Shown: positions 1-8,247 of the stretch, piece by piece
Numbering within the stretch: position 1 is the first letter of the stretch
Layout of the letters: every line of letters starts with the position of its first letter
Origin: an uncultured Bacteroidia bacterium
Lineage (GTDB): Bacteria; Bacteroidota; Bacteroidia; Bacteroidales; F082
Direction of reading: 5' to 3'
Assembly (NCBI GenBank): GCA_902801465.1
Contig: CADCIH010000005.1
Location: 84,576 to 148,575 of the forward strand
DNA: 64,000 bases
Position numbers and translations under genes: made by a program
The notes under the pieces: generated by a model
What the model saw: the letters and a program-made list of their open reading frames with translations, nothing else
Told to the model about the DNA's origin: nothing
Databases searched by the model: none

Positions 1-938
1 ATACGAAGGACATCCGTTTTTTTCATGTTGTTAAGCTTACAGAGCTTGGCGACAGTAGTCTTATGATTGGCGGCAATCTTTCCCAAGGTGTCGCCTTTCT
101 TTATTGTATAATACTGAGCCTGTTGATAGTCCGGCTTCGACGGCTTGGAGTCGATCACTGCGAAAGAATGTTTGCCGTCCAAGTCGTTGTAAGCCGCGTT
201 CATGATCGACGATGAGATGGTGTATTCGCGGTTGACGGGTCGCAGCGAGTCGTTCAGGTTGTGAGAGAACAGCCAGTCATAGGTGCTTTGAAGATAGAAG
301 ATGCGTGCAAGGTGGGAATGACCTTCCTTGGGCAGCTTGTCGAACAGCAGACGGCTGGTGTCGCCACATTGTATCATGGTGTTGACGACGCGTTCGGAGT
401 ATCTGACGGGCACGTCTTTGTCGGCGGTGCCGTGGATGATCCACAGTGGCACTTCGGTGAGTCCGCAGAGCGAGTCGATGGACGCCCCGCCGCATAAGGC
501 CATGGCTGCAGCCACCTTGTCGGGATATGTCGCTGTGAAGTTGATGGTGCCATAGCCGCCCAGGCTCATCCCGAGCACATAGAGGCGACAGGTGTCGACG
601 GCATAATGTTCTTTCACCCAGTCGTACACCTCCATCACTTTGTCGGGTTTCCAGGAGACGATATTCGTTTGGGGGGCGACGACGAAGGCATCGATGTCGC
701 GACCTCTTTTCATGGCATCGATGGGACCGTAACGCAGCACGTTGGCCAGGTTCTTTCCGCAGAGGCTTCTTCCGTGAAGGAACAGCACAACGGGTTTGTC
801 GGCGATGGTATCGTTGTAATCTTCAGGTACATAGAGCCAAAAGTCGTAACCGTCCTTGATGGAGTCACGACAAGCGATCAACTGTGCCGATACCAGCATG
901 GGCATCAGGCACAAACACAATATCAACAGCTTTTTCAT
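1..938 (-). CDS. Secreted alpha/beta hydrolase with C-terminal LysM domain (partial)
   Basis: The reading frame starts at ATG 938 and runs off the left window edge with 312 codons visible. Residues 1-18 are a signal peptide (two Lys, a Leu-rich core, cleavage after SA). The body is a serine hydrolase of the dienelactone-hydrolase/PHB-depolymerase kind: an oxyanion-type HGRS at about 55, nucleophile elbow GMSLG with Ser125, Asp in HGTADKD (about 173-175) and His in GHSH (about 207). A LysM domain (YYTIKKGDTLGKIA) begins near 277, suggesting retention on peptidoglycan in the periplasm or at the surface. The substrate cannot be told from sequence; an ester or peptide is likely. More LysM sequence may lie beyond the edge. 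Confidence 0.85.
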   Translation of the reverse strand, partial: MKKLLILCLCLMPMLVSAQLIACRDSIKDGYDFWLYVPEDYNDTIADKPVVLFLHGRSLCGKNLANVLRYGPIDAMKRGRDIDAFVVAPQTNIVSWKPDKVMEVYDWVKEHYAVDTCRLYVLGMSLGGYGTINFTATYPDKVAAAMALCGGASIDSLCGLTEVPLWIIHGTADKDVPVRYSERVVNTMIQCGDTSRLLFDKLPKEGHSHLARIFYLQSTYDWLFSHNLNDSLRPVNREYTISSSIMNAAYNDLDGKHSFAVIDSKPSKPDYQQAQYYTIKKGDTLGKIAANHKTTVAKLCKLNNMKKTDVLR

Positions 939-965
939 GAAGAAGATAACGACCTTTGCCGGGAT

Positions 966-2429
966 TTATTGTTTCCTCACCGGGTCGCAAGTCAGTCCCA
1001 CTCCAAGTTTCTTGAAGATTTTGCGGTCGACCTCGCTGAGCATGACGGTGGAATGCACCTGGCAGCCTTCGAATTGTGGGAGTACTTCCAGAGCCTTGCG
1101 GCAGTTCTCGTTTTCTGGGCTTAGCACGGAGAGGGCAATGAGCACTTCGTCGGTGTGGAGGCGCGGGTTGTTGCCGCGGAGGTATTCCACTTTGGTCTTC
1201 TGGATGGGCTCGATCATATACTGAGGGATGAGTTTCAGATCGTGGTCGATGCCTGCCAGGTACTTGGTGGCGTTGAGGATGAGGGCGGCGCTGGGGCCCA
1301 GCAGTGTGCTAGTCTCTGCGGTGATGATGGTTCCGTCGGCGAGTTCGATGGCGGTGCAGTCCACTCCGCTTCTTTCTTTGCGTTCACGGGCGGCCACTAC
1401 GCACTTACGGTCTTCGACGCTAATCTTGGCTTGGTTGAGGAGGGTTTTGATCTTGGTCACCTCGTTCTCGTTGCCTCCCCCATCGGCCATGGTGTTCAGT
1501 GCGGTGAAGTAACGGCGTATGATCTCGTCGTTGGCGGCTTTGCAGCACACCTCGTCGTCGCTGATGCAGAAGCCCACCATGTTCACACCCATGTCGGTAG
1601 GCGACTTATAGGGGCACTTTCCGTAGATGCCCTCGAACAGGGCGTGCAACACGGGGAAGATCTCCACGTCGCGGTTGTAGTTGACGGCCACTTTGCCGTA
1701 AGCCTCAAGATGCAGAGGATCGATCATGTTGACGTCGGCGAGGTCGGCGGTGGCCGCTTCGTATGCCATGTTGACGGGGTGTTTCAGCGGGAGGTTCCAC
1801 ACGGGGAAGGTCTCGAACTTGGCGTAGCCCGCGTTGATGCCACGTTTCTGTTCGTTGTAGAGTTGGCTGAGGCATACGGCCATCTTGCCGCTGCCGGGAC
1901 CTGGAGCGGTGACGATGACCAGGGGACGGGTGGTCTCCACGTAGTCGTTTTTGCCAAAGCCCTCGTCGGAGTCGATGAGTTCCACGTTGTGCGGATAGCC
2001 GTCGATGAGGTAATGGTAGTATGCCTTGATGCCGAGATGTTCCAGTCGTTTGCGGAAGGCGACGGCGCTACTTTGTCCGTTGTAGTGGGTGATGACCACG
2101 CTGCTCACCAGGAAGCCACGTTTTTGGAACTCGTTGCGGAGACGAAGCACATCCACGTCGTAGGTGATGCCCAAGTCGCTGCGCATCTTGTTTTTCTCGA
2201 TGTCGGTGGCACTGATTACGATGATGATCTCGGCGCTGTCGCTCAGGTTCTGGAGCATTTGCAACTTGCTGTCTGGCTTGAATCCAGGCAGCACGCGGCT
2301 GGCATGATGGTCGTCGAAGAGTTTTCCTCCCAACTCCAGATACAGCTTGTTACCGAATTGGCTAATACGTTCGCGGATGTGTTCACTTTGTATCTTCAGA
2401 TACTTTTCGTTGTCGAAGCCTATTTTCAT
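966..2429 (-). CDS. DUF1846 family protein
   Basis: A 487-residue protein that matches the DUF1846 (UPF0371) family in length and in its opening (MKIGFDNEKYLKIQSEHI). Members are large cytosolic proteins whose biochemical role has not been clearly established. A glycine-rich stretch near 182 (VTAPGPGSGKMA) resembles a nucleotide-binding loop. Its ATG overlaps the stop of the upstream DoxX/thioredoxin gene (ATGA), so the two are probably translationally coupled. No signal peptide or membrane segment is seen. Confidence 0.85.
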   Translation of the reverse strand: MKIGFDNEKYLKIQSEHIRERISQFGNKLYLELGGKLFDDHHASRVLPGFKPDSKLQMLQNLSDSAEIIIVISATDIEKNKMRSDLGITYDVDVLRLRNEFQKRGFLVSSVVITHYNGQSSAVAFRKRLEHLGIKAYYHYLIDGYPHNVELIDSDEGFGKNDYVETTRPLVIVTAPGPGSGKMAVCLSQLYNEQKRGINAGYAKFETFPVWNLPLKHPVNMAYEAATADLADVNMIDPLHLEAYGKVAVNYNRDVEIFPVLHALFEGIYGKCPYKSPTDMGVNMVGFCISDDEVCCKAANDEIIRRYFTALNTMADGGGNENEVTKIKTLLNQAKISVEDRKCVVAARERKERSGVDCTAIELADGTIITAETSTLLGPSAALILNATKYLAGIDHDLKLIPQYMIEPIQKTKVEYLRGNNPRLHTDEVLIALSVLSPENENCRKALEVLPQFEGCQVHSTVMLSEVDRKIFKKLGVGLTCDPVRKQ

Positions 2430-3352
2430 GGTTCACTGGTGTTTTCGAAGAATTCCTTGACCACTTTCTCGTTCACTTCCCGGAAATCGTACTCCTTGTA
2501 AATTTTGCCATTGTCAAGAAGGATGATGATGGGGATCGCCCCGTTGGTAAGCTTCATGAGAAAGATGGGGTCGTCGTATATGATGTATGGTAGTTTTTTT
2601 GACTCTGATTCGATGAAGAAGTTCTTCACCTGTTCCTCGGAACCCATGAAGACATATTGGATGTTTTCTTCCGGGAAGCCATTGTGCTCCTGCATCAGGC
2701 CAATCTTTTTCGCAGCTATCTTGCAGTAGTCACAACTAGCTGAGAAAATACCGACCATTTTTCTTCCTTCATTCAGTTTGAGGGAGTCCAGTGGAGGGTT
2801 TTGTATGGCGTAATACAACAAGTTGGGCTCGACGTATCCATACAGGGGTTCGCTGTCATAATAGAAGTTGTCAGGGGGTGATGCCACGAATACCGCGGCG
2901 GTGCATCCAATCACGATGCCGGCCACTGTCAGTACTTTTCGCTTAAGAGGCTTTTCTTTTACCTTATAGATTAATGCGAACAGGATTAGCAGTACAGCGT
3001 TTTTGAGGATGGTCTGCCAGGGATTGAATTCCACCATCTCACCGAAGCAATGGCAGTTGTCGGTGCGTCCCAGTATGAGAGCGTAGGCCATGAGGAGTGT
3101 GTAGCACACAAGCATCGTCACACAGCCCCACCATACCGGCTTGTGAAGGCGGTTGATGACCAGCCCGATGCCTAGTATGAGTTCCGCTATGATGGCGATT
3201 CGGGCAATGATGAACGAAGCGGATAGGTTGAAGATGTGGTAGCTATAGATGTAAAGCTCAAACTTGTCCATATCGGCGACCTTGAGTATGGCGGAAAGGA
3301 TGAACACCAGTCCGAGAACTACTTTCAAGATAAGGGCAAGTCGCTGTCTCAT
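2426..3352 (-). CDS. DoxX/MauE-like membrane protein with C-terminal thioredoxin-like domain
   Basis: A 308-residue protein. The N-terminal half has about four membrane segments and the NCHCFGE motif typical of the MauE/DoxX-related family of Bacteroidota. A further membrane segment near residue 155 leads to a C-terminal thioredoxin-like domain with a CDYC redox motif in a strand-loop-helix setting. The likely role is passing electrons across the inner membrane to periplasmic thiol proteins; this is inferred from architecture. It is followed with a 4-base overlap by the DUF1846 gene. The Cys-rich small lipoprotein upstream is separated from it by a terminator hairpin. Confidence 0.8.
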   Translation of the reverse strand: MRQRLALILKVVLGLVFILSAILKVADMDKFELYIYSYHIFNLSASFIIARIAIIAELILGIGLVINRLHKPVWWGCVTMLVCYTLLMAYALILGRTDNCHCFGEMVEFNPWQTILKNAVLLILFALIYKVKEKPLKRKVLTVAGIVIGCTAAVFVASPPDNFYYDSEPLYGYVEPNLLYYAIQNPPLDSLKLNEGRKMVGIFSASCDYCKIAAKKIGLMQEHNGFPEENIQYVFMGSEEQVKNFFIESESKKLPYIIYDDPIFLMKLTNGAIPIIILLDNGKIYKEYDFREVNEKVVKEFFENTSEP

Positions 3353-3389
3353 AAAAAAAACAATAAGGACGGCTAAAAACTAGCCGTCC
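3353..3389 (-). terminator. Rho-independent terminator after the small lipoprotein
   Basis: Nine-base perfect stem GGACGGCTA (3367-3375) / TAGCCGTCC (3381-3389) with a 5-base loop. On the minus strand it is followed by a T-rich tract (eight A on the plus strand at 3353-3360). It sits between the small lipoprotein and the DoxX/thioredoxin gene. Confidence 0.85.
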
Positions 3390-3407
3390 ACCAAAATGTT
3401 GATTAAT

Positions 3408-3686
3408 TCAATTATTACCGCCGTGGTTTGTTAGTTGGTTGATAATATGCTCAAACCAGTTTTCATCTTCATCCAGATGAACCTCTTTACAAGTCACTTG
3501 CCCCCACCCTACGATTTCTTTTGCTTTGTCATTGCAAGTGCCATGTTCCATCATGTAGTAGTCTTCGCCCAACATGACGTCCTCGTTGTCGACGTATGCA
3601 AAACACTGGCAGTATTTTACCTTTTGGCAGGAAGAGAATGCCAATACCAGGAATGTGAATGCTATGACGAGGATGCCTTTTTTCAT
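3408..3686 (-). CDS. Small cysteine-rich lipoprotein, unknown function
   Basis: A 92-residue protein starting at ATG 3686; the earlier in-frame start at 3698 lies inside the promoter. It has a short basic n-region, a hydrophobic core and a lipobox (AFSSC, Cys20). The mature part is acidic and contains cysteines in a KYCQCF motif, a GTCND motif and near VTCKE, which could form disulfides or bind metal. No family was recognised. The neighbouring thiol-redox membrane protein makes a role in periplasmic redox handling possible, but this is only context. Confidence 0.7.
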   Translation of the reverse strand: MKKGILVIAFTFLVLAFSSCQKVKYCQCFAYVDNEDVMLGEDYYMMEHGTCNDKAKEIVGWGQVTCKEVHLDEDENWFEHIINQLTNHGGNN

Positions 3687-3695
3687 AACGTTGCG

Positions 3696-3703
3696 CAAAA
3701 TTA
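3696..3703 (-). promoter_or_regulatory. TAnnTTTG promoter (-7) for the small lipoprotein
   Basis: TAATTTTG on the minus strand. It places transcription start near 3690, only a few bases before ATG 3686, which decides the start codon. Confidence 0.55.
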
Positions 3704-3723
3704 CAAAATTCTTTTTAAAAAAA

Positions 3724-4185
3724 TCAAAAACCTTTCAATTGTTTTTCGACGTCGCGGCGAGAGTCTTTGGTCTTGAGTGATTCGCGCTTGTCGTAGTAAT
3801 GTTTGCCTCGAGCCAGGGCGATGTCGAGTTTTGCCAGACCTTTATCATTAATAAAAAGCACCACGGGGATGATGGTCAGGCCTTTCTCTTGTACCTTGGT
3901 TTTGAGTTTTCGCAGTTCCCGTGCGGTGAGTAGCAGTTTACGGTCGCGTTTGGGATCGTGGTTGTTGAAGCTGCCGCGTTCGTATTCGGCGATGTGCATC
4001 CCAACAACAAAGAGCTCGTCGCCCTTGAAGGTGCAGTATGAGTCGGCCAAACTGGCTTTGCCGTTGCGGATTGACTTGATCTCAGTCCCTGTCAGCACGA
4101 TGCCTGCTGTGATCCGATCCATGAGGAAATACTCATGCTCGGCGCGTTTGTTCTTTATATTAATAGTGTTGTTTTTCTTCTCCAT
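3724..4185 (-). CDS. smpB: SsrA-binding protein SmpB
   Basis: A 153-residue protein starting at ATG 4185, opening [16 protein letters not shown]. It has the family's characteristic stretch [21 protein letters not shown] and the [11 protein letters not shown] motif, and ends in the usual basic tail ([18 protein letters not shown]). SmpB delivers tmRNA to stalled ribosomes for trans-translation. The longer open frame to 4299 is rejected because it would cover the end of the upstream gene and family members start here. It follows the small beta-barrel gene by 2 bases. Confidence 0.97.
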   Translation of the reverse strand: MEKKNNTINIKNKRAEHEYFLMDRITAGIVLTGTEIKSIRNGKASLADSYCTFKGDELFVVGMHIAEYERGSFNNHDPKRDRKLLLTARELRKLKTKVQEKGLTIIPVVLFINDKGLAKLDIALARGKHYYDKRESLKTKDSRRDVEKQLKGF

Positions 4186-4187
4186 TG

Positions 4188-4739
4188 TTAAAATCCAATG
4201 CAATAGCCCACCCTGATCACGAAGGGACTGGCGTATGGGCTGTAATAGTCCCACGATAGATTGTAGAGTATCGAATAATACGTATAGCTGTTGCCCCAAT
4301 ATTGGCGATATCCACCTCCAACAAAGACGGAGTTATACCAAGAGGAAGCACTGGTTTCTATTGCCTTTCCACTGACCAGAAGGCACATCTCTTCGTCTTC
4401 GGCTTGAAGATATAAGCCTCTAAAAATCTCATAGTTGAGGTAGGCCGACCCGCTGAAGTAATGGCAAAAATAGTTGCCGTAGTTATAGTTGCGGTAATGA
4501 TAATATAGGTCATATCCCAGACGGACACCGGCTTCCAAGCTGCGTGTCAGGCGGTAGCCAGCTTGGGGGGCCACTCCCACATAGAAGCTGCTATTGTAGA
4601 ATCCAAGACCGAAATCACCTCCAACGACCACTTTTTTCTTCATATATTCGGGACCACCGAAGGTTTGGGCGCTGAGTTGTTGCGTTACTGTAACGGCCAG
4701 AATCATAGCCACTGCTAAAGTGAATAATCTCTTCATCAT
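4188..4739 (-). CDS. Small outer-membrane beta-barrel-like protein
   Basis: About 183 residues with a signal peptide ([14 protein letters not shown], cleavage near SAQ). The mature part is rich in Tyr/Gly and in alternating aromatic and polar residues ([40 protein letters not shown]), ending in Phe. This is the look of an eight-stranded porin-like barrel. Function unknown. A TAnnTTTG promoter at 4754-4761 puts the start at ATG 4739 or 4736 rather than 4757. It is probably co-transcribed with smpB. Confidence 0.65.
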   Translation of the reverse strand: MMKRLFTLAVAMILAVTVTQQLSAQTFGGPEYMKKKVVVGGDFGLGFYNSSFYVGVAPQAGYRLTRSLEAGVRLGYDLYYHYRNYNYGNYFCHYFSGSAYLNYEIFRGLYLQAEDEEMCLLVSGKAIETSASSWYNSVFVGGGYRQYWGNSYTYYSILYNLSWDYYSPYASPFVIRVGYCIGF

Positions 4740-4753
4740 TATACGATTTTGCT

Positions 4754-4761
4754 GCAAAGAT
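4754..4761 (-). promoter_or_regulatory. TAnnTTTG promoter for the beta-barrel/smpB pair
   Basis: TATCTTTG on the minus strand, back to back with the plus-strand promoter at 4794. Confidence 0.55.
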
Positions 4762-4793
4762 AGTTAATAATAGGCAAAATGAATAAAAATAGC

Positions 4794-4801
4794 TAATTTT
4801 G
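4794..4801 (+). promoter_or_regulatory. TAnnTTTG promoter for the beta-helix lipoprotein
   Basis: TAATTTTG, 16 bases before ATG 4818. Confidence 0.55.
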
Positions 4802-4817
4802 TGCCAAATTTCGAGTA

Positions 4818-6263
4818 ATGAAACGATACTGCATCCTTATACTGTTTCTTTTGACCTTGTTTTCCGCTTGTCGCAAGGAGAACGCCATCAGCACTGATCC
4901 CAGTCATCGCCTGTCGTTTTCGGTTGATACGGTGATGTTCGACACGGTGTTCACCACCCTAGGCTCTTCGACGCATCAGTTGAAGGTTTACAACCCTTAT
5001 AAAGAAGACCTCAGCATCAGTGAGATCCGTTTGATGGGCGGCGAACAGTCGAGGTTCAAGCTCAACTTCGACGGTGAGGCGGGCACGGTGTTTCAGGATA
5101 AGATCGTTCCTGCCAATGACAGTCTCTTCGCTTTCCTGAAGGTCACCATCGACCCTTCCGATGTGAACACTCCTTTTATTGTGGAGGACAGCATCATGTT
5201 CATCACCAATGGGAACACCCAGATGGTCAAGTTGGTGGCATACGGACAGAATGCGCGTTACATCGTGGCCGACCGTGTTATTACAGGTTATCCGAAGTTC
5301 AAGATCATCGCTGACAGTCTCGAGACGGTGCATTGGACCAATGAACTGCCCTATGTGATCTATGGTTATGCTTTGATTAATTCCTACGGCACCCTTCATA
5401 TCCACGAGGGCACGCAGATCTATGTGCATGATGGTGGTGGCATCTGGTCGTGGAGCGACGGGCAGCTCATTATCGAAGGCACGGCGGAGAATCCCGTGGT
5501 GATTCAGGGCGACCGTCTGGAACCGTTTTTCAAGAACCAACCGGGACAGTGGGACCGTATCTGGTTGATGGATGCACGTCCCGACGCTGACCATCTCATC
5601 GACCACGCCGTCATCCGGAATGGTTTTATAGGCATCCAGGCCGAGTCGTTCATCCATGCGACGCAGGCGGCTTTGCGCATTAATAACACCATAATCGAGA
5701 ATCTGACGGGCATGGGTATTTATGCCGTGCTTTATGCCATCGAGGCCAACAATGTGGTCATCGACAACTGCGGGCAGTATGCCATTGCTGTCACACAGGG
5801 TGGCGACTATCTGTTGCGGCATTGCACCTTGGGCAATTACTGGTGGCAGTCGCCGCGCACCACTTCTTCGTTGTTCATTTCCAACTATGTGGATCAGGAT
5901 GGCGAGCATTACGAGTTCCCGTTCCATTGGGAAATGTACAATAGCATTGTGTACGGTGCTCAGGAGGAGGAGTTTGGCTCGGCTTTGGCGGCGCAGGAGT
6001 ACGATACCACCTATCTGTTCGACCATTGCTTGATGAAGACCAGCAAGTTTAGCAATGACGCTCCTGGCTTCAATGCCTGCATCTTCAACCAGGATCCTCT
6101 GTTTGTGGATTATCGCAGTTACGACCTTCATCTGAGTGATGTCCTCTCCCCTGCTGTCGGCGCTGGCAGTCCGGTGATTGCCAACGAAGTTCCTTTCGAT
6201 ATCGAGGGTAAGGATCGGAGGAACACTCCGGATCTGGGGGCGATTCAGTTAATGCGGAATTAG
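4818..6263 (+). CDS. Right-handed beta-helix lipoprotein
   Basis: A 481-residue protein with a lipoprotein signal (lipobox FSAC near 18). The N-terminal 150 residues look like an immunoglobulin-like or choice-of-anchor domain (VYNPYKEDLSISEIRL). From about 190 the sequence has the regular I/V-x-N/D spacing of parallel beta-helix repeats (GTLHIHEGTQIYVHDGGG, RINNTIIENLTGMGIYA, ANNVVIDNCGQYAIAV). The C-terminus (SPAVGAGSP, DIEGKDRRNTPDLGAIQ) is the end cap typical of choice-of-anchor Q proteins. Such proteins sit at the outer membrane and often bind or cut polysaccharides; no catalytic residues could be assigned. Confidence 0.8.
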   Translation: MKRYCILILFLLTLFSACRKENAISTDPSHRLSFSVDTVMFDTVFTTLGSSTHQLKVYNPYKEDLSISEIRLMGGEQSRFKLNFDGEAGTVFQDKIVPANDSLFAFLKVTIDPSDVNTPFIVEDSIMFITNGNTQMVKLVAYGQNARYIVADRVITGYPKFKIIADSLETVHWTNELPYVIYGYALINSYGTLHIHEGTQIYVHDGGGIWSWSDGQLIIEGTAENPVVIQGDRLEPFFKNQPGQWDRIWLMDARPDADHLIDHAVIRNGFIGIQAESFIHATQAALRINNTIIENLTGMGIYAVLYAIEANNVVIDNCGQYAIAVTQGGDYLLRHCTLGNYWWQSPRTTSSLFISNYVDQDGEHYEFPFHWEMYNSIVYGAQEEEFGSALAAQEYDTTYLFDHCLMKTSKFSNDAPGFNACIFNQDPLFVDYRSYDLHLSDVLSPAVGAGSPVIANEVPFDIEGKDRRNTPDLGAIQLMRN

Positions 6264-6339
6264 GAATTATGAATGCGGAATTACCTTGTCTGAAAAGCAA
6301 TTCCGCATTCCGCATTCATAATTCCTAATTCCTAATTCT
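6251..6339. repeat. Heptamer repeats forming a long hairpin between convergent genes
   Basis: The left arm (6251-6283) is four to five 7-nt units of the type AATTAGG/AATGCGG and the right arm (6302-6339) is their complement. A 22-bp stretch is perfectly inverted (6257-6278 against 6310-6331). It lies between two converging genes and could act as a bidirectional terminator. Confidence 0.8.
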
Positions 6340-7280
6340 TACTCCGGATGGTCTCGGTAATAATCCTTTAACAAATCGGGAAGTTTACGCATGGCGGCTT
6401 GTTCGCGCCATTGCTTGCGGACATCTTGGGCGGGAACGCCGAAGACGGCCTTGCCGGGTTCGATGTTCTTGTCCACGGCAGAGGTGGCCAGCACCACGGC
6501 GCCTTCGCCGATGACGAGGTCCTTGTTGACGCACACACGTCCCCACAGAATCACGTCGTCTTCGATGCGGGTGACGCCGGCAATGGCGGCATGGCTGCCT
6601 ATGAGGCAGTTGCGTCCGATATAACTGTCGTGGCCAACCTGGCAATGGTTGTCCATCTTGGTTCCGCGGCGGATGGTGGTGTCGCTGGTGACACCTTTGT
6701 CGATGCTGCACAAAGCACCGATCTCCACATCATCCTCAATCACCACGCGGCCAAACGACTCGAACTTCTTGTAGCTGTCGGCCCGGCGTTGGAAATAATA
6801 GGCGTCGGCACCGATCACACTGCCAGAGTGGATGATGACGTTGTCGCCAATCACACAGTAGTCGTAGATGGTGACATTGGGATGGATGATGCAGTTTTTG
6901 CCGATAACGGCATGGTTCCCGACAAAAGAGCCGGGCATCACGATGGTCCCCTCGCCTATCTCTGCCGAGGGACTGATGGCCTCGGTGCAGGTCTCCTTGG
7001 GACGGTAATGACGCATCGCACGGAGAAAGGCATCGAAAGGATCGTCGTGAATGAGCAGGGCCTTGCCCTCGGGGCATTCCACGCGCTTGTTGATCAAGAC
7101 TACCGTGGCCGCCGAGTTCAAGGCCTTGCCATAATACTTGGGGTGATCCACAAAGGTCACGTCGCCGGGCTCAACCTTATGAATCTCGTTGAAGCCCGTG
7201 ATGGGGAACTTCGGGTCACCGACATATTCCGCGCCGATCATCTCGGCGAGTTTTTTCAATGTGGTCTGCGGGATTTTCAT
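6339..7280 (-). CDS. lpxD: UDP-3-O-acylglucosamine N-acyltransferase (LpxD-like)
   Basis: A 313-residue protein starting at ATG 7280. It has an N-terminal uridine-binding-like domain (about 1-95: TLKKLAEMIGAEYVGDP, GDVTFVDHPKY) followed by left-handed beta-helix hexapeptide repeats (IGEGTIVMPGSFVGNHAVIG and on). The LpxD region VGHDSYIGRNCLIGSHAAIAG carries the catalytic His (GHDS). LpxD adds the second acyl chain in lipid A synthesis. It is slightly shorter than the usual 340 residues; the genome may hold a second, canonical copy, so this could be an LpxD paralogue. Its ATG overlaps the efp stop by one base. Confidence 0.85.
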   Translation of the reverse strand: MKIPQTTLKKLAEMIGAEYVGDPKFPITGFNEIHKVEPGDVTFVDHPKYYGKALNSAATVVLINKRVECPEGKALLIHDDPFDAFLRAMRHYRPKETCTEAISPSAEIGEGTIVMPGSFVGNHAVIGKNCIIHPNVTIYDYCVIGDNVIIHSGSVIGADAYYFQRRADSYKKFESFGRVVIEDDVEIGALCSIDKGVTSDTTIRRGTKMDNHCQVGHDSYIGRNCLIGSHAAIAGVTRIEDDVILWGRVCVNKDLVIGEGAVVLATSAVDKNIEPGKAVFGVPAQDVRKQWREQAAMRKLPDLLKDYYRDHPE

Positions 7281-7843
7281 CAGGCTTTCACACGTTCGCA
7301 ATATTCACCGGTGCGGGTGTCCACACGGATCATATCGTCGGTGTTGATGAACAGAGGCACACGGACCATGGCGCCAGTCTCAACGGTAGCTTCCTTCAGA
7401 GCGTTGGTGGCAGTGTTGCCCTTCTCGCCAGGCTCGGTGTAGGTGACTTGCAGCACGGTCTTCACAGGCATCTCAGCGTACAGGATGGTCTCTGTTGAAG
7501 CATCAACCACGACGTCGACGATGTCGTTTTCCTTCATGAACTTCACACCTGTGATGTTGTCGCCGGCGATCGGAATCTGATCGTAGGTCTCGGTGTGCAT
7601 GAAGATGAAGTCTTCACCTTCCTTGTAAAGGAACTGGTAAGGACGGTGTTCCACGCGGACATCTTCCAGCTTCACACCGATGTCGAATCTCTTTTCAAGT
7701 ACGTTGCCGCTGAGGACATCCTTCAGCTTGATACGCATGATAGTGTTGCCTTTACCGGGCTTAACATGTTGGAAGTCAATGCAGAAATAAATCTTTCCGT
7801 CCATGCGGATGGCGCTTCCGATCTTTACATCTTGACTAAGCAT
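7280..7843 (-). CDS. efp: Elongation factor P
   Basis: A 187-residue protein with the three-domain EF-P layout. The loop KPGKGN places Lys31 at the tip that reaches the peptidyl-transferase centre. The end of domain III (VPLFINTDDMIRVDTRTGEYCERV) matches the family. EF-P relieves ribosome stalling at polyproline. It is first in a short operon with the lpxD-like gene. Confidence 0.98.
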   Translation of the reverse strand: MLSQDVKIGSAIRMDGKIYFCIDFQHVKPGKGNTIMRIKLKDVLSGNVLEKRFDIGVKLEDVRVEHRPYQFLYKEGEDFIFMHTETYDQIPIAGDNITGVKFMKENDIVDVVVDASTETILYAEMPVKTVLQVTYTEPGEKGNTATNALKEATVETGAMVRVPLFINTDDMIRVDTRTGEYCERVKA

Positions 7844-7849
7844 AGTTCA

Positions 7850-7884
7850 AATTTATAATTGTTAATTTAGAATTTTGAATTAAA
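7850..7884. repeat. Heptamer tandem repeat upstream of efp
   Basis: Five consecutive 7-nt units (AATTTAT, AATTGTT, AATTTAG, AATTTTG, AATTAAA) just before the efp start. Confidence 0.7.
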
Positions 7885-7888
7885 GAGG

Positions 7889-7896
7889 CAAAATTA
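7889..7896 (-). promoter_or_regulatory. TAnnTTTG promoter for efp
   Basis: TAATTTTG on the minus strand. The transcript would begin just upstream of the heptamer repeat, which would then form the efp leader. Confidence 0.5.
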
Positions 7897-7956
7897 CGAA
7901 AAAAAGTTAAAACTCTGTATTTTTTTATCAAGAATTAGGGAATTGGGGGTAAATCT

Positions 7957-8247
7957 TCACTTGAAGACAATGTCGGTAAGCACCTCGCGGCCTGCCAATT
8001 GGTTGAGGTTTTTCATTAAAACCGACTTCGAATAGCTCAGTTCGTTGCGGAGGCTGTCGGAGGTGAGTCTCACGAAAAGCACACCTTCTTTAATATAAAG
8101 GTCTTTGGTGTATTGTGCGATGAAAGGGCCCACAATGCTTTCCCAGCCGTTGATGATGTTGACCTCATTGAGGTAGCCGGGACCGCGCCGCTCTTCGTAG
8201 AAGGCCTTGATCAGCTCGCCTATCGTGTTCTGGTTCGGGTCATTCAT
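7957..8247 (-). CDS. DUF721 (DciA-like) protein
   Basis: A 96-residue protein of the DUF721 family (GELIKAFYEERRGPGYLNEVNIINGWESIVGP, then LFVRLTSDSLRNELSYSKS). The family includes DciA, which helps load the replicative helicase in bacteria lacking DnaC. The gene overlaps the end of recF by 8 bases, the usual recF-DUF721 order in Bacteroidota, which supports a replication role. Confidence 0.85.
   Translation of the reverse strand: MNDPNQNTIGELIKAFYEERRGPGYLNEVNIINGWESIVGPFIAQYTKDLYIKEGVLFVRLTSDSLRNELSYSKSVLMKNLNQLAGREVLTDIVFK

Noticed and set aside
1155-2501. 448-codon plus-strand frame antisense to the DUF1846 gene
   Set aside because: Valine/histidine-rich composition typical of an antisense shadow; the opposite strand encodes a full recognisable protein.
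4959-6131. 390-codon minus-strand frame inside the beta-helix lipoprotein
   Set aside because: Antisense shadow; the plus strand has a lipobox, promoter and beta-helix pattern.
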